From Hyphomicrobiales bacterium (GTDB lineage Bacteria > Pseudomonadota > Alphaproteobacteria > Rhizobiales > Rhizobiaceae): DNA of 64,000 bases. The stretch is from positions 248,001 to 312,000 of the forward strand of contig UEIF01000009.1 in assembly GCA_900468805.1 (NCBI GenBank), read 5' to 3'. The notes under the pieces were generated by a model that did no database searches, had not been told where the DNA came from, and worked only from the letters and a program-made list of their open reading frames with translations. Shown here piece by piece: positions 44,159 to 52,821 of the stretch (position 1 is the first letter of the stretch; each line of letters opens with the position of its first letter). Position numbers and translations under genes: made by a program.

Positions 44159-45322
44159 ATGAGCAAGGATTATAAGGACAATCTCCCCATTTCCGCCGAA
44201 GGCTTCATGGACGAGTTCATGCGCCTGAAGCGCGGCTCAGTCAGTCGTCGCCACTTCCTCGGGATCACCGGCCTCGGTCTTGCGACCGCCGTGCTGTCGC
44301 GCTTCCCGGGCGCACTGTCGACGCCTGCCTATGCGGCAGACGACCTCGGCACGCAGATGTCGATCGCCACATGGCCGAACTATCACGATCCGGCAACCTT
44401 CGAGAACTTCAAGGCGGCAACCGGCGTTGCCGTCGAAGTCAACGTCTTCGGTTCGAACGAGGAAATGCTTGCCAAGCTTCAGGCCGGCGCCTCCGGCTGG
44501 TCGCTTTTCGTGCCGACCAACTACACGATCTCGACCCATCACAAGCTCGGCCTGATCGAGGAACTCGACCTTTCGAAGATCCCGAATTTCAGCCAGGCAA
44601 GCGAAAGCCCGCGTTTCACCAAGGAGGGCCAGATCGACGGCAAGACCTATGCCGTGCCGAAGAACTGGGGCACGACAGGCTTCTCCGTCAATACGTCCAA
44701 GATCAAGACCAAGCTTTCGAGCTGGAAGGACTTTTTCGAGATCGCCCAGACGGAAGCCGACGGCCGTGCCATGGTGCACGACTACCAGCTGACGACGATT
44801 GGCAGTGCGCTTGTCTCGCTCGGCTATGACTTCAATTCGATCAAGGCCGACGAGCTTGCCAAGGCGGAAGAATTGCTGATCAAGGTCAAGCCGCATCTCT
44901 TCGCAATCAATTCCGACTACCAGCCGTCGATGCGCTCCACCGATGCGTGGCTCACCATGTGCTGGACCAATGACGGCGCGCAGCTCAACCGGGACATGCC
45001 GGAACTTGCCTATATCTTGGGCACCGACGGCGGCGAAATCTGGACCGACTATTATGCGATCCCCAAGGATGCGCCGAACAAGGCTGCTGGCTATGCGCTG
45101 CTCAACTACCTGATGGACCCGCAGAACGCGGTGAAGGAGCACATCGCCAACGGTGCACCGACCACCGACAGCCGCGTCATCGCGCTGCTGCCGAAGGAGG
45201 TCACGTCCAACAAAATCGTCTATCCTGACGAAGCAGCACTTACCCCGCTGGAATTCGGCGCCGCCGTGACGCTCACCGATCCGGGTCGTGCCGAACTGAT
45301 GGCGCGCTTCAAGTCCGCATAA
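44159..45322 (+). CDS. PotD/PotF-like substrate-binding protein with Tat signal
   Basis: 387 aa from the ATG at 44159 (CAAGGGAAC upstream). The N-terminus is long; a twin-arginine motif SVSRRHFLGITGLG near residues 27-40 precedes a hydrophobic stretch and STPAYAAD, so export is likely by the Tat path. The mature part follows the polyamine SBP pattern: MSIATWPNYHDPATFENFKAATG, AGASGWSLFVPTNYTI, YAVPKNWGTTGFSVNT and YYAIPKDAPNKAAGYALLNY. The substrate could be a polyamine or another small cation; the operon context does not settle it. Confidence 0.9.
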   Translation: MSKDYKDNLPISAEGFMDEFMRLKRGSVSRRHFLGITGLGLATAVLSRFPGALSTPAYAADDLGTQMSIATWPNYHDPATFENFKAATGVAVEVNVFGSNEEMLAKLQAGASGWSLFVPTNYTISTHHKLGLIEELDLSKIPNFSQASESPRFTKEGQIDGKTYAVPKNWGTTGFSVNTSKIKTKLSSWKDFFEIAQTEADGRAMVHDYQLTTIGSALVSLGYDFNSIKADELAKAEELLIKVKPHLFAINSDYQPSMRSTDAWLTMCWTNDGAQLNRDMPELAYILGTDGGEIWTDYYAIPKDAPNKAAGYALLNYLMDPQNAVKEHIANGAPTTDSRVIALLPKEVTSNKIVYPDEAALTPLEFGAAVTLTDPGRAELMARFKSA

Positions 45323-45337
45323 TTCCATCTTTGAATT

Positions 45338-45368
45338 CCGGCCCCCCACACTTTGCCATGGGGGCCGG
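45338..45368 (+). terminator. Intra-operon hairpin between binding protein and permease genes
   Basis: A 9-bp GC stem (CCGGCCCCC at 45338-45346 with GGGGGCCGG at 45360-45368) has a 13-nt loop in the 82-bp gap after the binding-protein gene. There is no T-run. Such hairpins often protect the upstream mRNA and reduce read-through, giving more binding protein than permease. Confidence 0.5.
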
Positions 45369-45404
45369 TTCAGCTCTCAGATCCGGCGGATAACGACACC
45401 AGCC

Positions 45405-46271
45405 ATGTCCCTGACCCATGCCACCAAACGGCGTTTAATCACCGTCGCCCTTGTCGGCCCGGCAAGCGCCTGGCTATTCGTCTTCCTGGTGCTGCCCTTT
45501 GTCGCCATCATCGTCTTCGCCTTTGGCGAGCGGGCGCCGGAAGGCGGTTATCAGGCGGGTTTCACCTTCGAGCAGTTTGCCAATCTCGGAGCGCGGTCGG
45601 CCGCCTTCGTCAATACCCTGATCCTGGCGCCGATCGGGGCGGCCGCCTGCCTCATCATCGCCTATCCGGTTGCCTATTACCTGGCGGTCAAGGCGAGCCC
45701 GCAGCGCCGGCTGCTGCTCGTCTCGCTGGTCGTCGTTCCCTTCTGGACCAGCCTTCTGGTGCGCACCTATGCCTGGATGTATCTGCTCGGCGCCCGTGGC
45801 ATTCCGCATCTGCTTGAATTCGTCGGCATCGAAAATATCAGGCTGATCAATACGCCCGGCGCCGTGTTGCTCGGTATCGTCTACGGTTACCTGCCGCTGA
45901 TGATCATGCCGATTTATGTCAGCCTCGAAAAGCTGGACCGCCGGCTGCTCGAAGCCTCGGCCGACCTTGGCGCGAAGCCTATCTCGACCTTCTTCGGCAT
46001 CACGCTGCCCCTGTCGCTACCGGGTGTCATGACCGGCGTTGCGCTGGTGACGATCCTGCTTCTCGGGGAGTACCTGATCCCGCAGCTTCTCGGTGGCGGC
46101 AAGGTGTTTTTCATCGGCAATGCACTTGTTGACCTCTTCCTGCAATCACGCAACTGGCCCTTTGGATCGGCGATTGCCGTCACACTGGTTGCCGTCGTCG
46201 TCATCGTGCTGCTTGTCGCCATGCGCATTGCCTGGCGCGTTGCAGGTACCCGCCAGGTGGATCTCATCTGA
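45405..46271 (+). CDS. PotB-like ABC permease
   Basis: 288 aa, six membrane helices starting with LVGPASAWLFVFLVLPFVAIIVFAFGE. The EAA loop has LLEASADLGAKPISTFFGITLPLSLPG. YAWMYLLGARGIPHLLEF resembles PotB/PotH proteins. It is the channel subunit of the polyamine-type transporter; its stop shares TGATG with the next permease. Confidence 0.92.
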   Translation: MSLTHATKRRLITVALVGPASAWLFVFLVLPFVAIIVFAFGERAPEGGYQAGFTFEQFANLGARSAAFVNTLILAPIGAAACLIIAYPVAYYLAVKASPQRRLLLVSLVVVPFWTSLLVRTYAWMYLLGARGIPHLLEFVGIENIRLINTPGAVLLGIVYGYLPLMIMPIYVSLEKLDRRLLEASADLGAKPISTFFGITLPLSLPGVMTGVALVTILLLGEYLIPQLLGGGKVFFIGNALVDLFLQSRNWPFGSAIAVTLVAVVVIVLLVAMRIAWRVAGTRQVDLI

Positions 46272-47083
46272 TGCGCGCACTCGTGATCTTCGTCTATCTG
46301 TTCCTTTACACGCCAATCGCGCTCGTCGTGCTGTTCTCCTTCAACGCGGGACGCAATGCCAGCGAGTTTACCGGCTTCTCAACGCAATGGTATGGTCGGG
46401 CGCTTTCCAACACCTTCCTGATGGAAGCGCTGCGCAACAGCCTGATCATCGCCTTTACCAGCGCAGCACTCGCCGCGATCTTCGGCACCATGGCTGCCAT
46501 CGGCATGGAGCGGCTCGGTGCCCGGACGCGCGCCATCTTCGACGGTCTCTTTGCTGCGGCGATCGTCGTGCCCGGTGTCGTCATCGGCATTGCGACGCTG
46601 GTTGCCCTCGTCGAAGTCTTCGGCTTCATCAACCCTGCTATCGCCGCTCTTTGGCCGGGTGACCAGCCTCCGAAGCTCGCGCTCGGCTATGGCTCGATCA
46701 TTGCAGCCCACGGGCTCTTCACCATGGCGCTGGTGACGATGATCGTGAAGGCGCGCATCGCGAGCCTTGGGCGCGATATCGTCGAGGCTTCCAGCGATCT
46801 CTACGCGACACCGTTCACGACCTTTCGGCAGATCGTACTGCCGCAGATCATGCCGTCGATCCTGGCGGGTTTTCTGCTGGCCTTCACCTTTTCCTTCGAC
46901 GATTTCATCATCGCCTTCTTCGTGGCGGGCTCCAACACGACGCTGCCGATCTATGTCTTCGCTTCCATCCGCCGCGGCGTGACACCTGAAATCAATGCAG
47001 TCGCGACGATGGTGCTGATCGCCTCGCTTGCCCTCATTTTCATCGCGCGTTTTCTGATGCGCGAAAAGACAACGACAAACTGA
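46271..47083 (+). CDS. PotC-like ABC permease
   Basis: 270 aa, six membrane helices. The N-terminus (YLFLYTPIALVVLFSFNAGRNASEFTGFSTQWYGRAL) and the EAA loop (DIVEASSDLYATPFTTFRQIVLPQIMPSILAG) are typical of PotC/PotI. It pairs with the preceding permease and is followed 13 bp later by the SDR gene, likely in the same transcript. Confidence 0.92.
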   Translation: MRALVIFVYLFLYTPIALVVLFSFNAGRNASEFTGFSTQWYGRALSNTFLMEALRNSLIIAFTSAALAAIFGTMAAIGMERLGARTRAIFDGLFAAAIVVPGVVIGIATLVALVEVFGFINPAIAALWPGDQPPKLALGYGSIIAAHGLFTMALVTMIVKARIASLGRDIVEASSDLYATPFTTFRQIVLPQIMPSILAGFLLAFTFSFDDFIIAFFVAGSNTTLPIYVFASIRRGVTPEINAVATMVLIASLALIFIARFLMREKTTTN

Positions 47084-47096
47084 CCGGGGAAATGCC

Positions 47097-47858
47097 ATGA
47101 TACTGAGAGATCGCGTTGCAATCGTCACGGGCGCAGGCTCGGGCATCGGACGGGCTGGCGCGCTGATCATGGCGCGCGAAGGCGCCCATGTCGTCGTTGC
47201 CGATATCGATTTCGCAAATGCCGATGAGACCGTTAACCTGATCACTGAGACGGGCGGCAGCGCCGAGAGCCTCGTGGTCGATGTGACCGACGACAAGGCG
47301 CTTGAGACCGGCATTGCCTCTATTGCCGCACGCCACGGCCGCATCGATATTCTCCACAATCACGCGGGTGCGCAGGTGGCAGGCGATCTGGAGCAGGTTG
47401 CGATCGAGGGCTTCGACAAGTCCTGGAGCCTGAATGTGCGGGCGCATTTCATGGCCGCGCGCTTCGTCATGCCCATCATGAAAAAAGCAGGCAGAGGCGT
47501 GATCCTGAACACGTCGTCATCGTCAGGCGTGCTCTACGACCGCGAGATGATCGCTTATACAACGACCAAACATGCTGTCATCGCCATGACCCGGCAGATG
47601 GCGGGCGACTATGCGAAATTCGGCATTCGCGTGAATGCGCTTTGCCCCGGATGGGTCGACACGCCGTTCAATGAGCCATTCATCGCGCAGATGGGCGGCC
47701 GCGAAGCGATCGAAGGCTACATTGCTGAAAAGGTGCCGCTCGGCCGCTGGGCGGATGTTTCGGAGATCGCCGAACCGATCCTGTTCTTGGTCTCGGACCG
47801 TTCCTCCTACATGACGGGCCAAATCCTTGTCGTCGATGGCGGCGAGACCGTTGTCTAG
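47097..47858 (+). CDS. Short-chain dehydrogenase/reductase
   Basis: 253 aa classical SDR. Cofactor motif VTGAGSGIGRAGA with ADIDFANAD at the end of strand 2 (acidic, so NAD preferred), NHAGAQ, catalytic Ser in NTSSSSGV and Tyr/Lys in YTTTKHAV, and the C-terminal SYMTGQILVVDGGETVV. It probably oxidises an alcohol or sugar alcohol brought in by the adjacent transporter. Its TAG stop shares CTAG with the stop of the opposite idonate dehydrogenase gene at 47855-47858. GGGGAA lies before the ATG. Confidence 0.88.
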   Translation: MILRDRVAIVTGAGSGIGRAGALIMAREGAHVVVADIDFANADETVNLITETGGSAESLVVDVTDDKALETGIASIAARHGRIDILHNHAGAQVAGDLEQVAIEGFDKSWSLNVRAHFMAARFVMPIMKKAGRGVILNTSSSSGVLYDREMIAYTTTKHAVIAMTRQMAGDYAKFGIRVNALCPGWVDTPFNEPFIAQMGGREAIEGYIAEKVPLGRWADVSEIAEPILFLVSDRSSYMTGQILVVDGGETVV

Positions 47859-48898
47859 GACGACTGGAAAGTCAGTTGCACCTTGCAGGCCAGCGAACGG
47901 TCGCCGGCAATTTCGAAGGCTGAAACGGCGTCTTGGAGCGACAGACTGTGGCTGATGATCGGCCGCACATCGATCTTCCGGCGGGAAATCAGGTCGACAG
48001 CGGTCGTAAACTCCTCGTGAAAGCGCTGCGTCCCGTGGATGTGCAACTCCTTGCCGACGATGGCGTTGAGGGGCAACGGAACGTCTCCGGTGACGCCGAC
48101 CTGGATGATGGTGCCGCGGGGGCGGATTGCGGCGATTGCGCTGTGGATGGCCGGAGCGGCTGCAGAACATTCGAATACGAGATCGAAATAGCCTTTTCCC
48201 GTCTGAAATTCGGCAAATGAAGCTGTATCCGGCGCCACGTTGATCGTGCGGCTGGCTCCCATTGCTTTCGCCCGCGCTAGCGCCGCATCGGCAAGGTCGG
48301 TGACGACGATCTCGCCGGCGTCATAATGTCTGATAACGGCAACCATCAGGGAACCGATCGGTCCGGCGCCCGTCACCAGGACTTTTTTGCCGGCAATGCC
48401 GGGCGCACGCGTTGCGGCATGCAGGCAGACGGATAACGGCTCGCTGCAGGCCGCTTCCGCCGGAGTTGTCGAGGCTCCAACCTCGACGCATTGTCTGGCC
48501 GGCACTACCAACCATTCCCTGAACATGCCCTGCTCATGCGGCAGGCGCATTGCGCTGCCCATGAAACGCATCTCCAGGCAGTGGATCGGCATGCCGATGC
48601 TGCAATATTCGCAGGCACCACACGGCTGGCTTGGATTGACCGCCACCAGCGTGCCTGTCTTCAAGCTCACCCCCTCGCCTGCCAGTTCGACCGTTCCGGC
48701 GGCCTCATGACCGGGTATCATCGGCTCACGAACCCTGACCGGCCCGAAGCCGCCGTCCTGGTAATAATGCAGGTCGGAGCCGCAGATACCTGCGGCTGCC
48801 ATCTTCAAAAGCACCTCGCCCCCGCCGGGGGCTGCGACCGGATCAGTCTCGATCCTGAGATCGCCCTTTGCATAAAGCCGTGCCAGCCGAGTCTGCAT
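47855..48898 (-). CDS. idnD: L-idonate 5-dehydrogenase-like zinc alcohol dehydrogenase
   Basis: 347 aa MDR-family enzyme. Catalytic zinc ligands appear in CGSDLHYYQDGGFG and GHEAAG; structural zinc has all four Cys in CGACEYCSIGMPIHC. The Rossmann block is VLVTGAGPIGSLMVAVIRHYD with VTDLADAALARAKAMGA. The YYQDGGFG stretch is characteristic of L-idonate 5-dehydrogenases, which interconvert L-idonate and 5-ketogluconate. It is last in the GntR-TRAP operon, so the TRAP transporter probably imports a hexonate. A related polyol or sugar-acid dehydrogenase is also possible. Confidence 0.82.
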   Translation of the reverse strand: MQTRLARLYAKGDLRIETDPVAAPGGGEVLLKMAAAGICGSDLHYYQDGGFGPVRVREPMIPGHEAAGTVELAGEGVSLKTGTLVAVNPSQPCGACEYCSIGMPIHCLEMRFMGSAMRLPHEQGMFREWLVVPARQCVEVGASTTPAEAACSEPLSVCLHAATRAPGIAGKKVLVTGAGPIGSLMVAVIRHYDAGEIVVTDLADAALARAKAMGASRTINVAPDTASFAEFQTGKGYFDLVFECSAAAPAIHSAIAAIRPRGTIIQVGVTGDVPLPLNAIVGKELHIHGTQRFHEEFTTAVDLISRRKIDVRPIISHSLSLQDAVSAFEIAGDRSLACKVQLTFQSS

Positions 48899-48907
48899 CG
48901 CACCCTC

Positions 48908-50314
48908 CTACTTCAGCAATCCGAGCTGCTGTGGCAGCCAGAGGGATACGGAGGGAATGAAGGTGATCAGGATCAGGGCGATGAAGAGCGGTGCCAGCCA
49001 GGGCAAGATCGCCATCGTCGTCCGTTCGACGGAAAGTTTCGCCACCCGCGATAGCACGAAGAGCACCATGCCGAGCGGCGGATGCAAGAGCCCGATCATC
49101 AGGTTCAGGGTCATGATGAGGCCGAATTGCACCGGATCAATGCCAAACTTCGCAACGATCGGCAGAAGGATCGGCACGAGGATGGTGATAGCAGCAATTG
49201 TATCCAGGAAGCAGCCGACGAACAGCATCAACAGATTCACCAGGATCAGGAAAACCCACTTATTGTCAGTGATGGACAGGATCGTATCGGACAGAAGCTG
49301 TGCGGCCTGGCTCACCGTCAGCAACCACGCGAAGACCGAGGCAGCAGTGACGATGAAGAGAACGGAGGCTGTCGTCTCGATCGTGTCGAAGCTCGCCTTG
49401 GCAAGCGTCGAGAACGTCATCGTTCGGTAGCGCACTAGGCCGAGAAACAGGGACCAGAGGACAGCGGCGACGGCAGCCTCAGTCGGCGTGAACCAGCCCA
49501 TCGTCATTCCGCCGATCAGGATGACCGGCGTCATCAGCGCCATGACGGCGGAAAAGCGGAAATACCAGTCGAGCGCCAGAAGCATGGCAAGGGCAATGCC
49601 GGCCGCAGCGTTCATCGATACGCCTGATCGCATCATCACGTAGATCGACAGCGGCACGAGCAGAACGACGACGATCTCCAAACCTGCGGAAAGGAGCTGT
49701 TTGACGTCGAACGGCGCATCGGAGCCCCAGCGCTTCACATAAGCAAAAGCGGCGACGGTGATCATCATCAGCAGCGTCATGACGATGCCGGGCAGGATGC
49801 CGGCCATGAAAAGAGCACCAATCGAGACATTCGCCATCATGCCGTAGATCACGAAGGGCAAGGATGGCGGAAAGATCGGACCAAGCGTTGCGGATGCCGC
49901 CGTCACTCCGACCGCGGCCTCAACCGGGTATCCGTGATCCTTCATCGCCTTGATCTCGATTGTGCCGATGCCGGCTGCATCGGCAAGCGCGGTGCCCGAC
50001 ATGCCTGAGAAGATGACGGAACCGATAATGTTGACCTGTGCAAGACCACCCTTCATCCAGCCCACAAGCGCGACGGCGAAGGAATAGATGCGGCCTGTGA
50101 CACCCGCAGAATTCATCAGGTTGCCGGCAAGGATGAAGAAGGGCACGGCGAGAAGCGGGAAGCTTTCGACGCCTGCGATCATGCGCTGGGCGACAATGAT
50201 GTCGGGCGCAACGCCGTAAAGGACGATATAGAGAACGGATGCGACGGCCATTGAGATCGCGACGGGCACGCCGATCAGCATCAGCACCAGAAATGAGCCA
50301 AGCAAGAGCAGCAT
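48908..50314 (-). CDS. dctM: TRAP transporter large membrane subunit (DctM)
   Basis: 468 aa with about 12 hydrophobic segments. Typical DctM features: FPLLAVPFFILAGNLMNSAGVTGRI, GTALADAAGIGTIEIKAM, ATLGPIFPPSLPFVIYGMMANVS and FVGCFLDTIAAITILVPILLPI. It is the sodium-coupled transport subunit of a TRAP carrier for an organic or sugar acid. It starts 4 bp after dctQ and is followed by idnD in the same operon. Confidence 0.93.
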   Translation of the reverse strand: MLLLLGSFLVLMLIGVPVAISMAVASVLYIVLYGVAPDIIVAQRMIAGVESFPLLAVPFFILAGNLMNSAGVTGRIYSFAVALVGWMKGGLAQVNIIGSVIFSGMSGTALADAAGIGTIEIKAMKDHGYPVEAAVGVTAASATLGPIFPPSLPFVIYGMMANVSIGALFMAGILPGIVMTLLMMITVAAFAYVKRWGSDAPFDVKQLLSAGLEIVVVLLVPLSIYVMMRSGVSMNAAAGIALAMLLALDWYFRFSAVMALMTPVILIGGMTMGWFTPTEAAVAAVLWSLFLGLVRYRTMTFSTLAKASFDTIETTASVLFIVTAASVFAWLLTVSQAAQLLSDTILSITDNKWVFLILVNLLMLFVGCFLDTIAAITILVPILLPIVAKFGIDPVQFGLIMTLNLMIGLLHPPLGMVLFVLSRVAKLSVERTTMAILPWLAPLFIALILITFIPSVSLWLPQQLGLLK

Positions 50315-50318
50315 CAGG

Positions 50319-50891
50319 TCATCCTTCGACAGCGTGGAATTCTTCGGGGCGCTCCAGAACGGAGTAGCCGCGGCGCATATTGGCGATGAAGACGATCACC
50401 GCACGGATCAGCATCAGCACGAAGGCTGCAAGCACGCTGTAGAAGACGATGTTGCGCGGCAGGTCGACGGTGACCATCTGCTCGTCGGCGACGATCTGCA
50501 CATAGCGCCACATCAGATAGCAGCCATAGGTGAAGAAGCCGATGCGGACGATGTCCACGAAGGTCGCGAGCACGCGCGCGAGGCCTGCCGGCATGTAGTG
50601 GTAGAAGACATCCACCTGGATATGGCGCGATGTGCGCACGCACATGACGGCGCCGAGAAAGACGACGCCGATCAGGCAGTTGACGGCGATCTCTTCGGTC
50701 CAGGCATAACTGTTGTTCAGAACATAGCGGGTGAAGAACTGCAGAAAGACGCAACCAGCCATCAGCCAGAAGACGATCAGGGTGATCCAGTCTTCAATGG
50801 CGTAGTCCGAGATATTGGCGGTGGGCGCATGCCCTTCGAATTCGTGGCCGATCTCCTCGGCAGTGACTTGCGTATGGACTTCTTGTGACAT
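50319..50891 (-). CDS. dctQ: TRAP transporter small membrane subunit (DctQ)
   Basis: 190 aa from the ATG at 50891, with AAGG 6 nt upstream; an upstream in-frame Met at 51029 runs into the DctP gene and was not used. Four membrane helices: WITLIVFWLMAGCVFLQFFT, IAVNCLIGVVFLGAVMCVRT (with HIQVDVFYHYMPA after it), VDIVRIGFFTYGCYLMWRY and VFYSVLAAFVLMLIRAVIVF. It links the periplasmic binding protein to DctM. The N-terminal 40 or so residues are acidic and soluble. Confidence 0.9.
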   Translation of the reverse strand: MSQEVHTQVTAEEIGHEFEGHAPTANISDYAIEDWITLIVFWLMAGCVFLQFFTRYVLNNSYAWTEEIAVNCLIGVVFLGAVMCVRTSRHIQVDVFYHYMPAGLARVLATFVDIVRIGFFTYGCYLMWRYVQIVADEQMVTVDLPRNIVFYSVLAAFVLMLIRAVIVFIANMRRGYSVLERPEEFHAVEG

Positions 50892-50955
50892 GGTCGGCCT
50901 TGTTCCGGTTGGGAAGGAAGGGCGCGCGGCGCTCAGGCGGCGCGCCCCCGGGCAC

Positions 50956-51930
50956 TTACTGGATCGCGCGGATCGCTTCCCAATCGGTCTTTTCGTAGCC
51001 GAAATCCTCGAACTTGACCTTTTCCGCAACCGTCTTCTCGAAATCGGCCTTGTCGACCTCGGTCACACTCAGACCCTTCTCCTTGAAGGTTGTGATCAGG
51101 CTGTTTTCCTTGCCTTCGATGGTCTTGGTCGTGCGCTCGGCCGCCTCCTGCATGACGTCGCCGAAGGTCTTCTTGTCTTCGTCCGAAAGGTTCGACCAGA
51201 GCGTCTTCGAGATCACCGTATTCAAGTGATCGACGATGTGGCCGGTCAGGATGATGTTCTTCTGGACTTCGTAGAACTTCTTGGCCTCGATCGTGGTCAG
51301 CGGGTTTTCCTGGGCCTCGACCGTGCCGTTCTGAAGAGCGAGATAGACTTCGGCAAAGGCTATCGGCGTGGTGTTGGCGCCGCACGCGCGCGGCATGGCG
51401 AGATAGGCCGGAACGTCAGGCACGCGGATCTTCAGGCCCTGCATGTCGGCGCATTTGGCGATCGGCTTGTTGGCGGTGGTATGGCGTGTGCCGTAATAGC
51501 TGACGGCGGCGATATGGTTGCCGGTCTTGTCTTCATAACCCTTGGCGAGGCGCTTGAAGACGTCGCTCTTGGTATAGGCAATCAGGTGTTCCGGGCTGCG
51601 GAAGATATAGGGAAAATAGGTGACGCCGATCGGCTTGTAGTCGCGGGCGGCAAAGCTCGATCCGGAAATGATGATGTCGACCGTTCCGAGCTTGAGGCCC
51701 TGGTTGATATCGGCTTCCTTGCCGAGCTGCGAGGCCGGATAGACTTCAATCTTGTAACGGCCGTTGGTGCGCTTGTGGATCTCTTCCGCGGCCCAGAGGG
51801 AATCGGTGTGGAACGGTTCCGAGGTCTCGTAGACATGAGCCCACTTCAGTACCGTCTGGGCATGTGCGATCGCCGTCGTCGCCATGATTGCGGCGGCAGT
51901 GCAGAGTATCGTCGTCAGTTTCAACTTCAT
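50956..51930 (-). CDS. dctP: TRAP transporter periplasmic binding protein (DctP)
   Basis: 324 aa with signal peptide MKLKLTTILCTAAAIMATTA and cleavage near AHAQ. DctP motifs: WAHVYETSEPFHTDSLWAAEEI, YPASQLGKEADINQGLKLGT, GLKIRVPDVPAYLAMPRACG (the Arg that binds the ligand carboxylate) and VYLALQNGTVEAQENPLTTI. It should bind a monocarboxylate sugar acid in the periplasm. Between the GntR gene and dctQ in the operon; ligand not determined. Confidence 0.92.
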   Translation of the reverse strand: MKLKLTTILCTAAAIMATTAIAHAQTVLKWAHVYETSEPFHTDSLWAAEEIHKRTNGRYKIEVYPASQLGKEADINQGLKLGTVDIIISGSSFAARDYKPIGVTYFPYIFRSPEHLIAYTKSDVFKRLAKGYEDKTGNHIAAVSYYGTRHTTANKPIAKCADMQGLKIRVPDVPAYLAMPRACGANTTPIAFAEVYLALQNGTVEAQENPLTTIEAKKFYEVQKNIILTGHIVDHLNTVISKTLWSNLSDEDKKTFGDVMQEAAERTTKTIEGKENSLITTFKEKGLSVTEVDKADFEKTVAEKVKFEDFGYEKTDWEAIRAIQ

Positions 51931-51953
51931 CGCTCTCTCCTCCTGAGATCTCG

Positions 51954-52712
51954 TTAAGTGGCTGCTTTTCCCTTGTTTGGCCCGGCCGCGTGGCTGCGCC
52001 CCTCCTCGCCCGAAAACTCCTCCCCGAAGCTTTCGGAAAATCTCTTCTGCGAATTCGTGAGATGCGTGCGCATAGCCGCCTTTGCCCCCGCCGCGTCACC
52101 CGCGGCGATCGCGTCGCGGATAGCCCGGTGCTCTTCCAGCGCGCTGCGCCACGACACCGGCCCTTCGAAATGGCTGGCGAGCTTCTCGAAATACGGCGTC
52201 ATGCGCATATCGAACATTTCGCCGGTGACTCGGATCAAGGTCGCATTGCCGATAATTGCGGCGATGCCGGTATGAAAGGCGCGGTCGGCGACAAGTACGG
52301 CGCGTGCATCCTCCACCACGCCGCTCATCGCTCTCAGCGCCTCGTCGAGAACAGCAATGTCTTCCGGACGGGCGCTCTTTGCTGCTTCCTCCGATATCGC
52401 GCATTCGATGATGGCGCGTGCCTGCAGCAGTTCGAAAGGGCCTTCTGCCGGCTCACGATCGTTGCCGGTCACTTCGGCGGCGTGTTTGCCCGTTATGTAG
52501 ATGCCGGAGCCCATGCGAATGTTGATGTAGCCTTCGACTTCAAGCACGATCAGCGCCTCGCGCAGCGTAGGGCGCGAAACCGAAAGTTGCTCCGCGAGCT
52601 CCCGCTCGGCGGGAAGCCGTTGGCCGACGACGAGTTCGCCCCGGATGACCATCAGACGAATCTGATCTGCCACCTGCCTGTAAAGGCGGCGTGATTCAAC
52701 TGCCGAAAACAT
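51954..52712 (-). CDS. GntR/FadR-family (FCD) regulator of the TRAP operon
   Basis: 252 aa from the ATG at 52712, with GGGGAGG 5 nt upstream. The winged helix includes RLPAERELAEQLSVSRPTLREAL then EVEGYINIRMGSGIYI. The FCD domain carries metal-type residues in DRAFHTGIAAIIGN and EEHRAIRDAIAAGD. It lies first in the operon with dctPQM and idnD, 23 bp before dctP, and a FadR-type palindrome lies 36-60 bp upstream (52748-52772). Autorepression relieved by a hexonate or uronate is the likely mode. The last 30 residues are a Gly/Ser-rich extension. Confidence 0.88.
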   Translation of the reverse strand: MFSAVESRRLYRQVADQIRLMVIRGELVVGQRLPAERELAEQLSVSRPTLREALIVLEVEGYINIRMGSGIYITGKHAAEVTGNDREPAEGPFELLQARAIIECAISEEAAKSARPEDIAVLDEALRAMSGVVEDARAVLVADRAFHTGIAAIIGNATLIRVTGEMFDMRMTPYFEKLASHFEGPVSWRSALEEHRAIRDAIAAGDAAGAKAAMRTHLTNSQKRFSESFGEEFSGEEGRSHAAGPNKGKAAT

Positions 52713-52747
52713 TGTGGCCTCCCCGGCGCGCTTCTCCTCAAGCGCAC

Positions 52748-52772
52748 AACTGGTCAACTGGCCTGACCAATT
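52748..52772. promoter_or_regulatory. FadR-type operator candidate upstream of the GntR-TRAP operon
   Basis: AACTGGCCTGACCAATT (52756-52772) is an imperfect dyad around one central base, the spacing used by FadR-type GntR proteins. A perfect TGGTCA / TGACCA pair (52751-52756, 52764-52769) and an upstream AACTGGTC (52748) overlap it. It lies upstream of the ATG at 52712 on the minus strand. Confidence 0.6.
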
Positions 52773-52821
52773 AGACCAAAGGTATCATCGGGAAAGTTGT
52801 GCGTCAATCTGTCGCAAGCAT

